11,481 nucleotides of DNA from Frankiales bacterium (GTDB lineage: Bacteria; Actinomycetota; Actinomycetes; Mycobacteriales; SCTD01), in the NCBI GenBank assembly GCA_025465145.1, contig JAODNS010000152.1, forward strand, positions 1 to 11,481. The letters run 5' to 3'. The notes under the pieces were generated by a model that was given only the letters and a program-made list of their open reading frames with translations, was not told where the DNA came from and did no database searches. Both the position numbers and the translations under genes were made by a program. Positions 1-8,900 of the stretch are shown piece by piece. Within the stretch, counting starts at the first letter, position 1; each line of letters starts with the position of its first letter.

Positions 1-809
1 CAGACGTCGACGCGCTTGCGGCCGCTGACGTTGCGGGTCAGCGTGAGCGTCGTCAGGGTGCTGGGGTCGGTTGCCGTTCCGACGTACTGGACGGTCCCGC
101 TCTGCGCCACTGCCACCGGGAGAGGCAGCACCTGAAGGCCGTTGCCTGTCGGCTCGAAGGTCAGGTCGCCGCGCACCGGGTCCCGCCATCCGAGTCCCAC
201 GAGGTAGATGCCGCCCGCCGTCGCTGTCGGGGCGGTGGAGGCGTGCACGAGCTGGTACGCCTCGACCGACGTGCTTTTGTGCAGGGTGTCCGTCCGCACC
301 ACCTGATATCCGTCGATGGCCTGGCCGGCGCTGCTGACGACGCGAGGGAGGCGCTTCACGACGGTGGTCACGGGGGCGTTGAGGGCGCCAGACGACGGCG
401 TTCCCGCCGCTCCGGCGAAGCTCCCGGTGCTGGTCTGCGGGTACGTCGCCGCCGCCGGTGGGAGCTCGACGCTCAGCGCAGCCGGTCGCGCTGGAACGTC
501 AAGCGGGCCGGCCTTGGGGCAGGCGGGCACCGGGGGAGCGGGCACCGGCTGCGGGCCTGTGGGAAGAGCAGGCGGCGCGTCGGGTACGGCAGCGAGCACG
601 GTGACGAGCGGCGGGGTCGGTGGCAGTGGCGCCGGCTGCGGCGTCGTCGCCGGCGGCACCAGCTGGACCGCCGGCGTGACCAAGCGCGGCACGGTGATCG
701 ACACGCTGCGCAGGTCCAGGTCGAGCTGCGTCTTCGGGCCGCAGCCGGTCAGCAGCGCCAGACACAGGACGGCTGCGAACCGGGAGGCGTGGGTGCTCCG
801 AAATCTCAT
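1..809 (-). CDS. Secreted lipoprotein with proline-rich linker, partial (C-terminus off left edge)
   Basis: The frame stays open from an ATG at 809 to the left edge: 269 codons without a stop. The product starts with a lipoprotein signal peptide: basic residues (MRFR...R10), a hydrophobic run at about 11-20 and a lipobox LLTGC with the acylated Cys at residue 23, so it should be anchored to the outer face of the membrane. Residues ~45-97 are a Pro/Ala/Val-rich linker with many PP and PxP steps. The remainder (~100-269) looks beta-rich with Thr/Val repeats. No family was recognised. The ATG shares ATGA with the stop of the transglutaminase-like gene upstream, so the two are probably translationally coupled and belong to one operon. 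Its operon position suggests an extracytoplasmic partner of that membrane protein; this is inference. It could instead serve the fused ABC transporter, but it does not look like a periplasmic-binding protein in the visible part. Confidence 0.85.
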   Translation of the reverse strand, partial: MRFRSTHASRFAAVLCLALLTGCGPKTQLDLDLRSVSITVPRLVTPAVQLVPPATTPQPAPLPPTPPLVTVLAAVPDAPPALPTGPQPVPAPPVPACPKAGPLDVPARPAALSVELPPAAATYPQTSTGSFAGAAGTPSSGALNAPVTTVVKRLPRVVSSAGQAIDGYQVVRTDTLHKSTSVEAYQLVHASTAPTATAGGIYLVGLGWRDPVRGDLTFEPTGNGLQVLPLPVAVAQSGTVQYVGTATDPSTLTTLTLTRNVSGRKRVDV

Positions 810-3685
810 GGGGTTGGCTCCGAGGTGGGGACGCTGGCGAAGGCGGCGGTGAGCGCTGCGTCGTTGATCTGGCCCCCGTCGCCGTAGTCGATGAGGCTGC
901 GGGCGAGCGCTTCTGCCGCACCGTCAGTGATCTGGGCTCGGACGACGAGCAGCGCCATGGACTTCACGGTCGGGAACCACAGGTAGATGCGCTGGCTGCC
1001 GTCGCCGAGCGACCACAGCCGGTGGTCGTGCTGCGCGGGCAGCTGCTTGACGCGGCCGATGCTCCGCGTCAGCGCGGCGACGACCTCCTTGTCAGTGCTG
1101 ACGTAGCCGCGCTTGAGCTGCGCCACCTGCAGCGCCCCCTGGACGAGGCCGTTGCGGTTGAAGGAGACGACCTTGCCCTCGCGGATGATCACGTTCTTGT
1201 CGCTGGCGCCCTTGATGTACGCCTCCGCCGCCTTCGGCTCCTCCTTGACCTGCAGGCCGGCGACGGCGGTGGGAGCGAGCCGCGTCGGGAAGGCGACGGC
1301 CGGCTCTGCGGCTGCGGGCTTGTCGGCGGAGCAGCCGCCGAGCGTCAGGGTGGCGAGGAGCGCGACCAGCGAGGTGGCCGCGGTTGGACGCAGCCGGCGC
1401 AGTGGCGACAGGGACGGGCGCGGCAGACGCGGACGCAGTCTCAACGACCACCACACGTTCGGGACCTCGACGCTGTACGGGACGCGCAGGCTGGCACGGG
1501 AGACAGCGGCGAGCAGGCGCGCAGTCTCCGGCTGCGCCTTGGTCAGCCGCGTGCCCACGGACGACGCGAGCCGCTGAGCGGTCTCCGCGTCGGCCGGACT
1601 CACCTGCGTTCTCAGGTCGCCCCAGAGGCAGCGCGTCACCAGCCACGCCAGCTCGGCGTGCTCCTCGTCCTCGTCCACGAGCTCCACCAGCTCCAGGGGT
1701 GTCGTTGCGCGTCCCGGCAGCGCAAGGTCGATCATCTGGTCTCGCAGGTCGCAGTACGCCGCAGCGATCGTGCCGGACGTCCCGTTCGCGGCCGCCCACG
1801 CCAGGCGCCGCCGACGGCGGATCCGCTTGAGCAGCACCGGGTAGAGCAGCACCAGCAGTAACCCCGACGCCACCACCGGCAGCGACCGGATCAGGAAGTA
1901 CCGCGCGTACGCGTACAGCGGCAGGCGGTTCGGCCGGCGCACCGGCAGGTACACGTTGATGCCCAGTTCCGGTGACGCCTGGATGTTCGCGTCGTTGTTG
2001 CGTTGGTTGTTCGACAGGCTCTGCGTCGCGCGCGGCGGCGTCCCGACGACGGGGAGCCAGCCGTAGGGCGCGAACCAGACCTCGAGGTACGTGGCGGCGT
2101 TCGTGGGCCGGAACTCGACCTCGCCGTTGCTCTTGGGCTGGCCGTGGTAGTAGCCGAAGCTGATACGCGCGGGGATGCCGGCCCACCGCGCGAGCAGCGC
2201 CTCAGACGCGGTGAGCTCGTAGGGGTTGCCGTTGCCACCGTTGAGAAGCTCGACGACGCGGTCGGCGGAGACGTCGGTCGGCTTTCCCTGCCCAGACGCG
2301 ACGAAGCGCTTGTACAGCTCCGTCCGGACCGCCTGCAGCCGCGCGTACGGCGCCTGCGGCGCCTTGTCCAGGAGCGCTTCGACCGCCGGTGGCACGGGTG
2401 GTGCGGTGAGGAACTCCTTCATGCCGCCGGGCACCTCGCCTGTGACGCGGCTCAGCTGCTGGCCATTCGGCGCCGGGTTGCCGATCACGTCGTACCGGAG
2501 CCCGGTGAACACGGGGCGCTTGGCCAGTGTCAGCCCTTGCGTGCGCGGGTCGAAGTCGGTGACGGCGTCGCCTTCGAGCCGGCGGGCGCCGGCGACGAGC
2601 GGCAGCAGGTGACCACGCGCTTGCTGGACCGTCACGGTGAGCCGGGACTGCGGGCCGCTCTCTGCCGGAGCGTCCGCCACGGCGGCGGGCAGCTCCGTGC
2701 GCACCAGGCGCTGGTTGTCGACTGGCGGCAGCAGCCAAGCGCGCTCCTTGGGGTCATACACGTCGATGACGCCTACACGCAGCGGCCCGTTGAGCGCGCC
2801 TTTCACGGTGTACAACGGCACGTCCGGCTGCGGCGGGCTCACCGGGGGGCGTCGCGGCGGCACCACGCGGTGGGCGTCGTGCTGCGGGAACAGGAACGAC
2901 ACGTGGCTCGCCGCGACGAGGGCGGCCACCAGCAGAGCGCCGGCGAGCGCGCTACGGGCGAGACGACGCAGCTCGAAGCTCTTGTCGAACGTGTCGCCGA
3001 CGCCGTCAGCGGCGTACGAGGTCGCGAGACCCATCATGACGAAGCCGACGCTGACCGCGCTGGTGGTGATGGCGGAGGCGCCCGGTTGCACGAGGGCGGC
3101 GACCACGGTGAGTGGCGTCGGCACGAGCACGGCAAGCCGCGGACGGCGCATCGAGAGCGCCAGCGCGCAGGCGGAAGACGACAGCAGCGCCAGGATCACG
3201 ACGAGGATGAGGCGCCAGCCCGGCGTGAAGTCGATCGGCGGCTGCAGCACCTGCGAGGACGTCGCGGCGTCCTTGACCAGCGCTGGGAGGCTCGACGTGC
3301 CGGCGCCCGAGGCGGAGCTCATGAGCACTGCGCCAAGCAGCAACGACGCCGGCAGCACGAGGTACTGCAGCGCGGGACTGCGCCACCGGGTGGCGGCGAA
3401 CACAAGTGTGGTGCCGAGCAGGACGCCGAGGAGCCCGACGAGCCGCGCCTCTGTGCCGCGGAAGGTGCCGCCGATCATCCACGCGGCGCCGGCGGCGGAC
3501 AGTGCACCGGACACCACGGCCAATCCGAGCGCGGCGGGCGCGACAGCGGTCGGCGCGTCGTCGGACCCGTCCTCCCCGGCGTCGCCGCCCGGGTCCCTGC
3601 TGAGGTCCGCGTCGACCAGCGGAAGATCGGGATCGGCGACCTCTGCGACCGCCATCTCGACGGGCGGATCGAGGAGCGACGTCAT
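806..3685 (-). CDS. TgpA-like membrane protein with degenerate transglutaminase domain and C-terminal lipoprotein-like fusion
   Basis: 959 residues. After an acidic N-tail (1-45) come about five to six membrane segments (~46-262), then an extracytoplasmic region (~263-598), a membrane helix (~599-619) followed by RIRRRRR, and a cytoplasmic part resembling DUF4129 (~636-735). This order matches the DUF3488/transglutaminase (TgpA-like) family usually found beside MoxR and DUF58 genes. The transglutaminase core is recognisable (GIPAR at 503-507, FGYYHG 510-515, YLEVW 533-537, YGW 541-543), but the catalytic Cys, His and Asp positions hold P488 (or Y489), A531 and V547. No Cys occurs between residues 173 and 645, so enzyme activity is unlikely. 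Residues ~768-785 form a second hydrophobic segment ending in lipobox-like LGGC (Cys785), followed by a 174-residue unrecognised domain. The start at 3685 was chosen because ATGA joins it to the DUF58 stop; the frame opens farther, to 4087, but that part only shadows DUF58. Confidence 0.9.
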   Translation of the reverse strand: MTSLLDPPVEMAVAEVADPDLPLVDADLSRDPGGDAGEDGSDDAPTAVAPAALGLAVVSGALSAAGAAWMIGGTFRGTEARLVGLLGVLLGTTLVFAATRWRSPALQYLVLPASLLLGAVLMSSASGAGTSSLPALVKDAATSSQVLQPPIDFTPGWRLILVVILALLSSSACALALSMRRPRLAVLVPTPLTVVAALVQPGASAITTSAVSVGFVMMGLATSYAADGVGDTFDKSFELRRLARSALAGALLVAALVAASHVSFLFPQHDAHRVVPPRRPPVSPPQPDVPLYTVKGALNGPLRVGVIDVYDPKERAWLLPPVDNQRLVRTELPAAVADAPAESGPQSRLTVTVQQARGHLLPLVAGARRLEGDAVTDFDPRTQGLTLAKRPVFTGLRYDVIGNPAPNGQQLSRVTGEVPGGMKEFLTAPPVPPAVEALLDKAPQAPYARLQAVRTELYKRFVASGQGKPTDVSADRVVELLNGGNGNPYELTASEALLARWAGIPARISFGYYHGQPKSNGEVEFRPTNAATYLEVWFAPYGWLPVVGTPPRATQSLSNNQRNNDANIQASPELGINVYLPVRRPNRLPLYAYARYFLIRSLPVVASGLLLVLLYPVLLKRIRRRRRLAWAAANGTSGTIAAAYCDLRDQMIDLALPGRATTPLELVELVDEDEEHAELAWLVTRCLWGDLRTQVSPADAETAQRLASSVGTRLTKAQPETARLLAAVSRASLRVPYSVEVPNVWWSLRLRPRLPRPSLSPLRRLRPTAATSLVALLATLTLGGCSADKPAAAEPAVAFPTRLAPTAVAGLQVKEEPKAAEAYIKGASDKNVIIREGKVVSFNRNGLVQGALQVAQLKRGYVSTDKEVVAALTRSIGRVKQLPAQHDHRLWSLGDGSQRIYLWFPTVKSMALLVVRAQITDGAAEALARSLIDYGDGGQINDAALTAAFASVPTSEPTP

Positions 3686-4944
3686 CTGACCGCCACCCCG
3701 AGGCCGTGCGCGAACGCGTGCTCGAGCTGCTGTCCAGGGCTCACCTGGACGACCTGGGCGCCAATCTCCCGTGCCCGGCGCGCTGCGTTCGGGTCGGACT
3801 CGTCCCACTTCACGAGGGCGACCACGAGGCTCATCCCCTTGTCGGTGAGCATCCGCACGCGCGCTGCCGTGCGGCTGTCGAAGGACGTCGACACCAGGCA
3901 CATGTGCGTGCCGCTGCGCCGCTCTGTGATGACGCGCTCGATCGCCTTGCTGACCGGGCTGTCGGTCATCTCCAGCTGCGCGAGCTCGTCCAGCAGTGAG
4001 ATGCGTGCCTTGCTGCCGCGCAGCTCGGAACCCTGGCCGGAGTCGTTGGTCAGGAAGCGGACCGAGAAGCCCTGCTTGATGTTCCACGCGCCCAGGGAGG
4101 CGCAGGCGCGGACGGCGAGCTCAAAGGTCTCAGACGGGAAGCCTGGGCTGTGCGCCTTGCGGTTGTTGTCGAGGACCAGCGTGATGCGGTCCGTGATGCC
4201 CTGCTCCGACTCGCGCACGAGGTACTTGCCGGTGCGCGCCAGCGCCGTCCACACGATGCGGCGCGGGTCGTCACCTGGCACGTAGTCGCGCATGCCGTAG
4301 AACTCGAACCCCTGGGGCCATGGCTTGCTCACCGGCGGTCGGAACGGCGGGTCCTCCCACATCCGGGTGAGCGGGCGATCGAAGACGGCGTCCGTTGTCG
4401 GGTGCACGATCACGTCGACCGGCTCGGTCAGCTGCTGCTGATGGCGGGCCAACCCGAACGGGTCAGACCACTCCGCCGCGAGCGGTCCCAGCTGGTAGAC
4501 CCCGCGCAGCGCTGGCCGGATCGAGTACGTGTGCACGAACTCCTGCTCGCCGCCCACCGTCGGCACCGGCACCCGGACCGGGTCGCTCAGCAGCGACGAC
4601 AGGTGCTCCTGCACGACGAACGCGCGCAGTCGCGACGGCGCGCGGACCGTGAGCTCGACCTCCGCGGCCTGACCCACGCGCATGCGGGTGGGCAGCGCCG
4701 ACCGCTCCGCAGCCAGCCGCCTCTTCCGGCGGGAGCTGACAAGCGCCGTCACGACCATGAGCACGCCCGCGTACACGAGCAGGAACAGCGCCCGCCCGCC
4801 GAGAGCCTTCGCCAGGAGAAACCCGAGCAGGCTGCCGCCCAGCACGATGGCGCCTGCGGAGGTCAATCCCGTCAGACGCTCGATGAGGGCGGCGACCCCG
4901 GCGACCTCGGACGTCGCGCGGCCCCGGCGTCGGGAACGTGCCAT
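3682..4944 (-). CDS. DUF58 family membrane protein
   Basis: 420 residues, normal length for DUF58 proteins. Two membrane helices lie at ~28-48 and ~51-70 and are followed by basic SRRKRR. The middle is a beta-rich domain (~85-185) with the conserved RGVYQLGP and DPFGL blocks. The family hallmark is at 217-245: YGMRDYVPGDDPRRIVW, then ARTGKYLVRE. Next comes a von Willebrand A-like domain (~252-400); its metal-site strand reads LVLDNNRK (D259), so the DxSxS metal motif is not intact. DUF58 proteins accompany MoxR ATPases and transglutaminase-like membrane proteins and are thought to help assemble or activate extracytoplasmic complexes; their mechanism is not settled. Start ATG 4944 lies 6 nt after the MoxR stop, without a strong Shine-Dalgarno, which suggests coupling. 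The stop overlaps the next ATG (ATGA). Confidence 0.92.
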   Translation of the reverse strand: MARSRRRGRATSEVAGVAALIERLTGLTSAGAIVLGGSLLGFLLAKALGGRALFLLVYAGVLMVVTALVSSRRKRRLAAERSALPTRMRVGQAAEVELTVRAPSRLRAFVVQEHLSSLLSDPVRVPVPTVGGEQEFVHTYSIRPALRGVYQLGPLAAEWSDPFGLARHQQQLTEPVDVIVHPTTDAVFDRPLTRMWEDPPFRPPVSKPWPQGFEFYGMRDYVPGDDPRRIVWTALARTGKYLVRESEQGITDRITLVLDNNRKAHSPGFPSETFELAVRACASLGAWNIKQGFSVRFLTNDSGQGSELRGSKARISLLDELAQLEMTDSPVSKAIERVITERRSGTHMCLVSTSFDSRTAARVRMLTDKGMSLVVALVKWDESDPNAARRAREIGAQVVQVSPGQQLEHAFAHGLGVAVR

Positions 4945-4950
4945 GGCGTC

Positions 4951-5994
4951 TTAGCCGCCGACGCCGAGCGGAACAGGGATGCGCGTGAGGATGCGCTCAA
5001 GGACGTTCGACACCGTCTCGTCGCGCAGCTGCGCGTCGGGCGTGAGGATCAGGCGGTGCTCGATGACCGCCGTGAGCAGCGCGCGCACGTCGTCCGGCAG
5101 CACGACGGCGCGGCCCTGGGAGGCAGCCCGCACGCGCGACGCCTTGACGAGCGCGATCGACGCGCGGGACGAGGCGCCCATCAGCAGCGAAGGGTCGGTG
5201 CGTGTCGCCTGGCAGACGTCGACGATGTACATCTTCACCGGCTCGGGCAGGTCCACGTCCTGGCAGAACGCCTGCATGGCGAGGATCTCCTCGGTGCTCG
5301 ACACCGGGCCGAGCCGGGTGATCGCCTCAGTCGACTTGTTCGCGTCGAGCAGCTCACCCTCTGCCTGCCGGTCGGGATAGCCGACGGAGAGCTTCACGAG
5401 GAAGCGGTCGAGCTGCGCCTCCGGCAGCTGGAACGTCCCAGCCTGCTCCACCGGGTTCTGCGTCGCGAGGATGAGGAACGGCGTCGGGAGGCGGTGCGTC
5501 TGCCCGTCGAGGGTGACGTTGCGCTCCTGCATGGCCTCCAGCAGCGCCGACTGCGTCTTGGGCGTCGCGCGGTTGATCTCGTCGACGAGCAGTACGTTGC
5601 TGAAGACGGGGCCTTCGCGGAAGCTGAAGGTCCCCGTGCGCGTGTCCAGCACGGGGGCGCCGGTGACGTCCGAGGGCAGCAGGTCGGGCGTGCACTGGAT
5701 GCGATTGGACCGCGCGTTGATGGACGTCGACAGCGCTCGGGCCATCATGGTCTTGCCGGTGCCGGGCATGTCCTCCAGCAGGCAGTGACCGTCAGCGACC
5801 ATTGCGGTGAGGACCAGGCGCAGGGCCTGCTCCTTGCCCTTGATGACCAGCGACGCGTTCGCCACGATTCGCTCGAACGCCTCTTGGAAGGCGGCTGCCG
5901 TCATCGGTGCCGAGGAGGCGGACGCCTTGGCGTTGCGCCGCGTCATGGTGGGGGTGGCCATCTTGTCGGCTGATCCCTTCGTAGGTGGGGTCAT
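4951..5994 (-). CDS. moxR: MoxR family AAA+ ATPase
   Basis: 347 residues, typical for MoxR. Motifs, in order: Walker A MPGTGKT (76-82), Walker B VLLVDEINRA (134-143), the EAMQE block (153-157), sensor 1 ILATQNP (175-181), the PEAQLDRF arginine-finger region (191-198), and sensor 2 GASSRAS (273-279). MoxR ATPases act as cytoplasmic chaperones that use ATP to mature or activate partner complexes, typically vWA-domain proteins; the DUF58 protein encoded next is the likely partner. ATG 5994 overlaps the stop of the ABC-transporter gene as ATGA, and I keep it because two other junctions in this operon show the same overlap. An internal ATG at 5961 (M12) and others at 5946 and 5904 are possible, since the first ~30 residues are low-complexity (Ser/Ala/Thr) and precede the conserved domain. 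Confidence 0.93.
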   Translation of the reverse strand: MTPPTKGSADKMATPTMTRRNAKASASSAPMTAAAFQEAFERIVANASLVIKGKEQALRLVLTAMVADGHCLLEDMPGTGKTMMARALSTSINARSNRIQCTPDLLPSDVTGAPVLDTRTGTFSFREGPVFSNVLLVDEINRATPKTQSALLEAMQERNVTLDGQTHRLPTPFLILATQNPVEQAGTFQLPEAQLDRFLVKLSVGYPDRQAEGELLDANKSTEAITRLGPVSSTEEILAMQAFCQDVDLPEPVKMYIVDVCQATRTDPSLLMGASSRASIALVKASRVRAASQGRAVVLPDDVRALLTAVIEHRLILTPDAQLRDETVSNVLERILTRIPVPLGVGG

Positions 5995-8900
5995 GCGGGG
6001 GTCAGGGCGTCGGAGCCGCGCTGGGCGCCGAAGTACGCGCTGCGCACGGCAGGGTCCTCGAGGACTGCCGTGGGGGCGCCCTCGGCGATGACCTGCCCCG
6101 CACGCATCGCGACGAGGCGGTGCGCGACGGAGGCGAGCACCTGCACGTTGTGCTCGATGATCAGGACGGCGCAGTCAAGGTCGCTGCTGATCCGGCTGAC
6201 CAGCGGGCCGAGCAGCTCGGTCTCGCCCTGGGCGAGGCCGGCGGACGGCTCGTCCAGCAGCAGGACCTTCGGTCGCGCCGCGAGCTGGCAGGCGAGGTCG
6301 ACCATGCGGCGGGAGCCGAGCGAGAGGGACGCCACGGGCGCGTCGGCCACGGCCTCCAGGCGAAGCAGCTCGAGCAGGTCGGCCACGCGCTCGTCGACCC
6401 GGCGCTCCTCGACGCGGGCGGGTGCGAGCCAAAGCCCCGCGAAAACGGGGCTCTTGACCTTCAGGCGCGTCTCCAGCGCGACGGCGATGCACTCGCGGAC
6501 CGTCAGCGAGGGGAAGAGCCGGACGCTCTGGAACGACCGCATGAGGCCGCGCTCTGCGCGCCGGTGCGGCGACAGTCGCGTGATGTCATGGCCGAACAGC
6601 GTCACCGTCCCACTGGTCACGGGCATGGTTCCGGACAGGCAGTCGAACAGCGTGGTCTTGCCGGCGCCGTTCGGCCCGAGGACGCCGACCACTTCGCCCG
6701 CGCCCACCTCCAGGCGCACGTCCGACACCACCCGGACGTCGCCGTACGCGGCTGAGAGGTCTTCGACCTGGAGCACGACCTCGCGGTCCCGCTGCTGCGC
6801 CCGTGCCCGGGCCAGCTCGGAGCCGCCGCCGACGCCGCCGCCTGCGCCGAAGGCCACGGATGCGAACAGCTCGGGGTGGTCGCGCAGCGCCTGCGCCGGG
6901 CCTTGGTAGCGGACCTTGCCGCTCTCGAGGAACAGGGCGCTGTCAGCCAGCGACATCGCTGTGCTGATCGACTGCTCCACGAGCACGATCGCCGTGCCGC
7001 TTGTGCGCAGCTCGTCCAGCAGCTCCAGGACGGAGGAGAGCGCCTCCGGTGACAGGCCGAGCGACAGCTCGTCGACGAGCAGCACCTGGGGTCGACGCAG
7101 CAGCGCCTGCGCGACCGCGAGCACCTGCTGCTCGCCGCCGGAGAGGTTTCCGGCGGCGGTCGCGGCACGCGAACCCAGCGCGGGGAATCGGCGGAACACG
7201 TCAGCGATGCCGTCGTCGTCGCCGCCTGCAACGAGGAGGTTCTCGCGCACCGTCAGGGTCGGCAGCACGGCCGCGCCGCCCGGCACGTACGCGAGCCCGC
7301 GCTGCGCCCGCGCCTGCGCGAAGACCTTGGTGACGTCCTCGCCAGCTAGCTCCACGGTGCCGTGCGCCGCCGGCTCGAGCCCGGCGAGGGCGCGCAGGAG
7401 GGAGGTCTTGCCGGCGCCGTTGAGGCCGACCACCGCGAGCACCTCTCCAGGCGCGACGGTGAGCGAGACCCCGGCGACAGCGACGGCGCCGCCGTAGACG
7501 ACGTCCAGGCGGTGGCAGCTGATCGCTGTCAGCGCCGCCTCCACCTGCTGCGCCAGCTCCGCGGCGTCAGTGGCCTCCGGCACGGGCTCCGCCCCCTCGA
7601 CGGTGCGCAGTCGGGTTCCCTCGACCGGCCCGTAGCCGTCGCCGACCAGCCGGTACGCCACGGGCACGACGGGTGCCTGCGCACCCCGGTCAGCGATCGC
7701 GATCCGGCTGCCGCCGCCCGCGCGCTGAACGAGGTCGTGGCCCTGCAGGTGCATGATCACGCGCACCGCTGCGTCGCGCAGGCTGAAGACGATGCCGGCC
7801 AGCCCGCCTGGCCGGACGGCGAGGACGACGATGGTGCCGAGGCCGGTGAGCAGGCCGAGGGCCGCGGTCCCGGCCAGCTGGACCAGCCCGAACAGCGCCG
7901 CGCCGAGGACGGGCCCGGACACGGCGGTGAGCCCGCCGATCACGACGATGAGGAACAGCACCGCGCTGTTGGTGGCGGAGAAGGTGTCGGGCTCGACGCC
8001 GCCGGTGGCGTAGGCGAGCAGGCCGCCGCCGAGACCGGCCAGCAGTCCGGCGACGGCGAACGCCTCCAGGCGCAACCGCGTGATCGGCAGGCCGAACGAG
8101 GCCGCTGCCTGTGCGTTGTCGCGCGCGGCGATGAGCGCCCGGCGCAGCCGCGACCGGCGCAGGCCGGTCACGACCGCGAGGCTCGCGAGCAGGACGAGCA
8201 GCGACAGCCAGTAGTAGTAGCGGTCGCTGGCCAGGTCCAGGCCGAGCAGCACCGGGCGCTCGAGGGTCGTGGGCAGCGCGGCCCCGAGCAGGTCCCCGTT
8301 CAGCAGGACGGCCGGAACGGCCAGGGCGAAGGCCAGCGTCATGATGACGACGAACGGCCCGGGCAGCCTGATCGCGGGAAGGCCCACGACGGGCGAGACG
8401 GCCGCGGCGGCGAGCGCGCCGAGCACAAGTGCCACCGGCAGCGGCAGGTGCCACGACCCGCCGGCGATCGCGGCGACGTAGCCACCGACGGCGGCGAGAC
8501 CGATCTGGCCCAGGCTGACCTGACCCGCCCATCCGGACACCACGAGCAGGCTCAGGCCCATCACCATGTAGGACACGATCACGACGCCGAGGCTCAGCTG
8601 GCGGGGCGTCGTGATGACCGGGTACGCGAGGAACGCGAGTCCGGCCACGAACGTCGTGCCGCGCAGCAGCCCGTTCACACCGGGAGCGGTCCGGAGCGCC
8701 CGCGGCACGGCTCGCGGCTCCGGCGCGGTGGTGAAGATGCCCTCGGCGTCGCGTTCCGCCCGGCTCCCGCTGCGGCGCTGCAGGAGCAGCGACACGCCGA
8801 TCACGAGGACGAGCGAGCCCTGGAACGGCAGCTGCGAGTGGAAGTTCCAGAACATCCCCTGCGCCAGGACGCCCAGCAGGACCGAGGCGAGCAACGCGAT

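Noticed and set aside
3686..4087. N-terminal extension of the transglutaminase-like frame
   Set aside because: The extra 134 codons overlap DUF58 in another frame and translate to Arg/Gln-rich noise; ATGA coupling at 3685 gives a sound start.
2003..4285. 760-codon plus-strand open frame
   Set aside because: It lies antisense to the transglutaminase-like and DUF58 genes, has a low-complexity Arg/Gly/His-rich translation and no motif; such shadow frames are common in very GC-rich DNA.
4150..5973. 607-codon plus-strand open frame
   Set aside because: It is antisense to the DUF58 and MoxR genes, is rich in Arg/His/Gln and has no recognisable domain or ribosome site.
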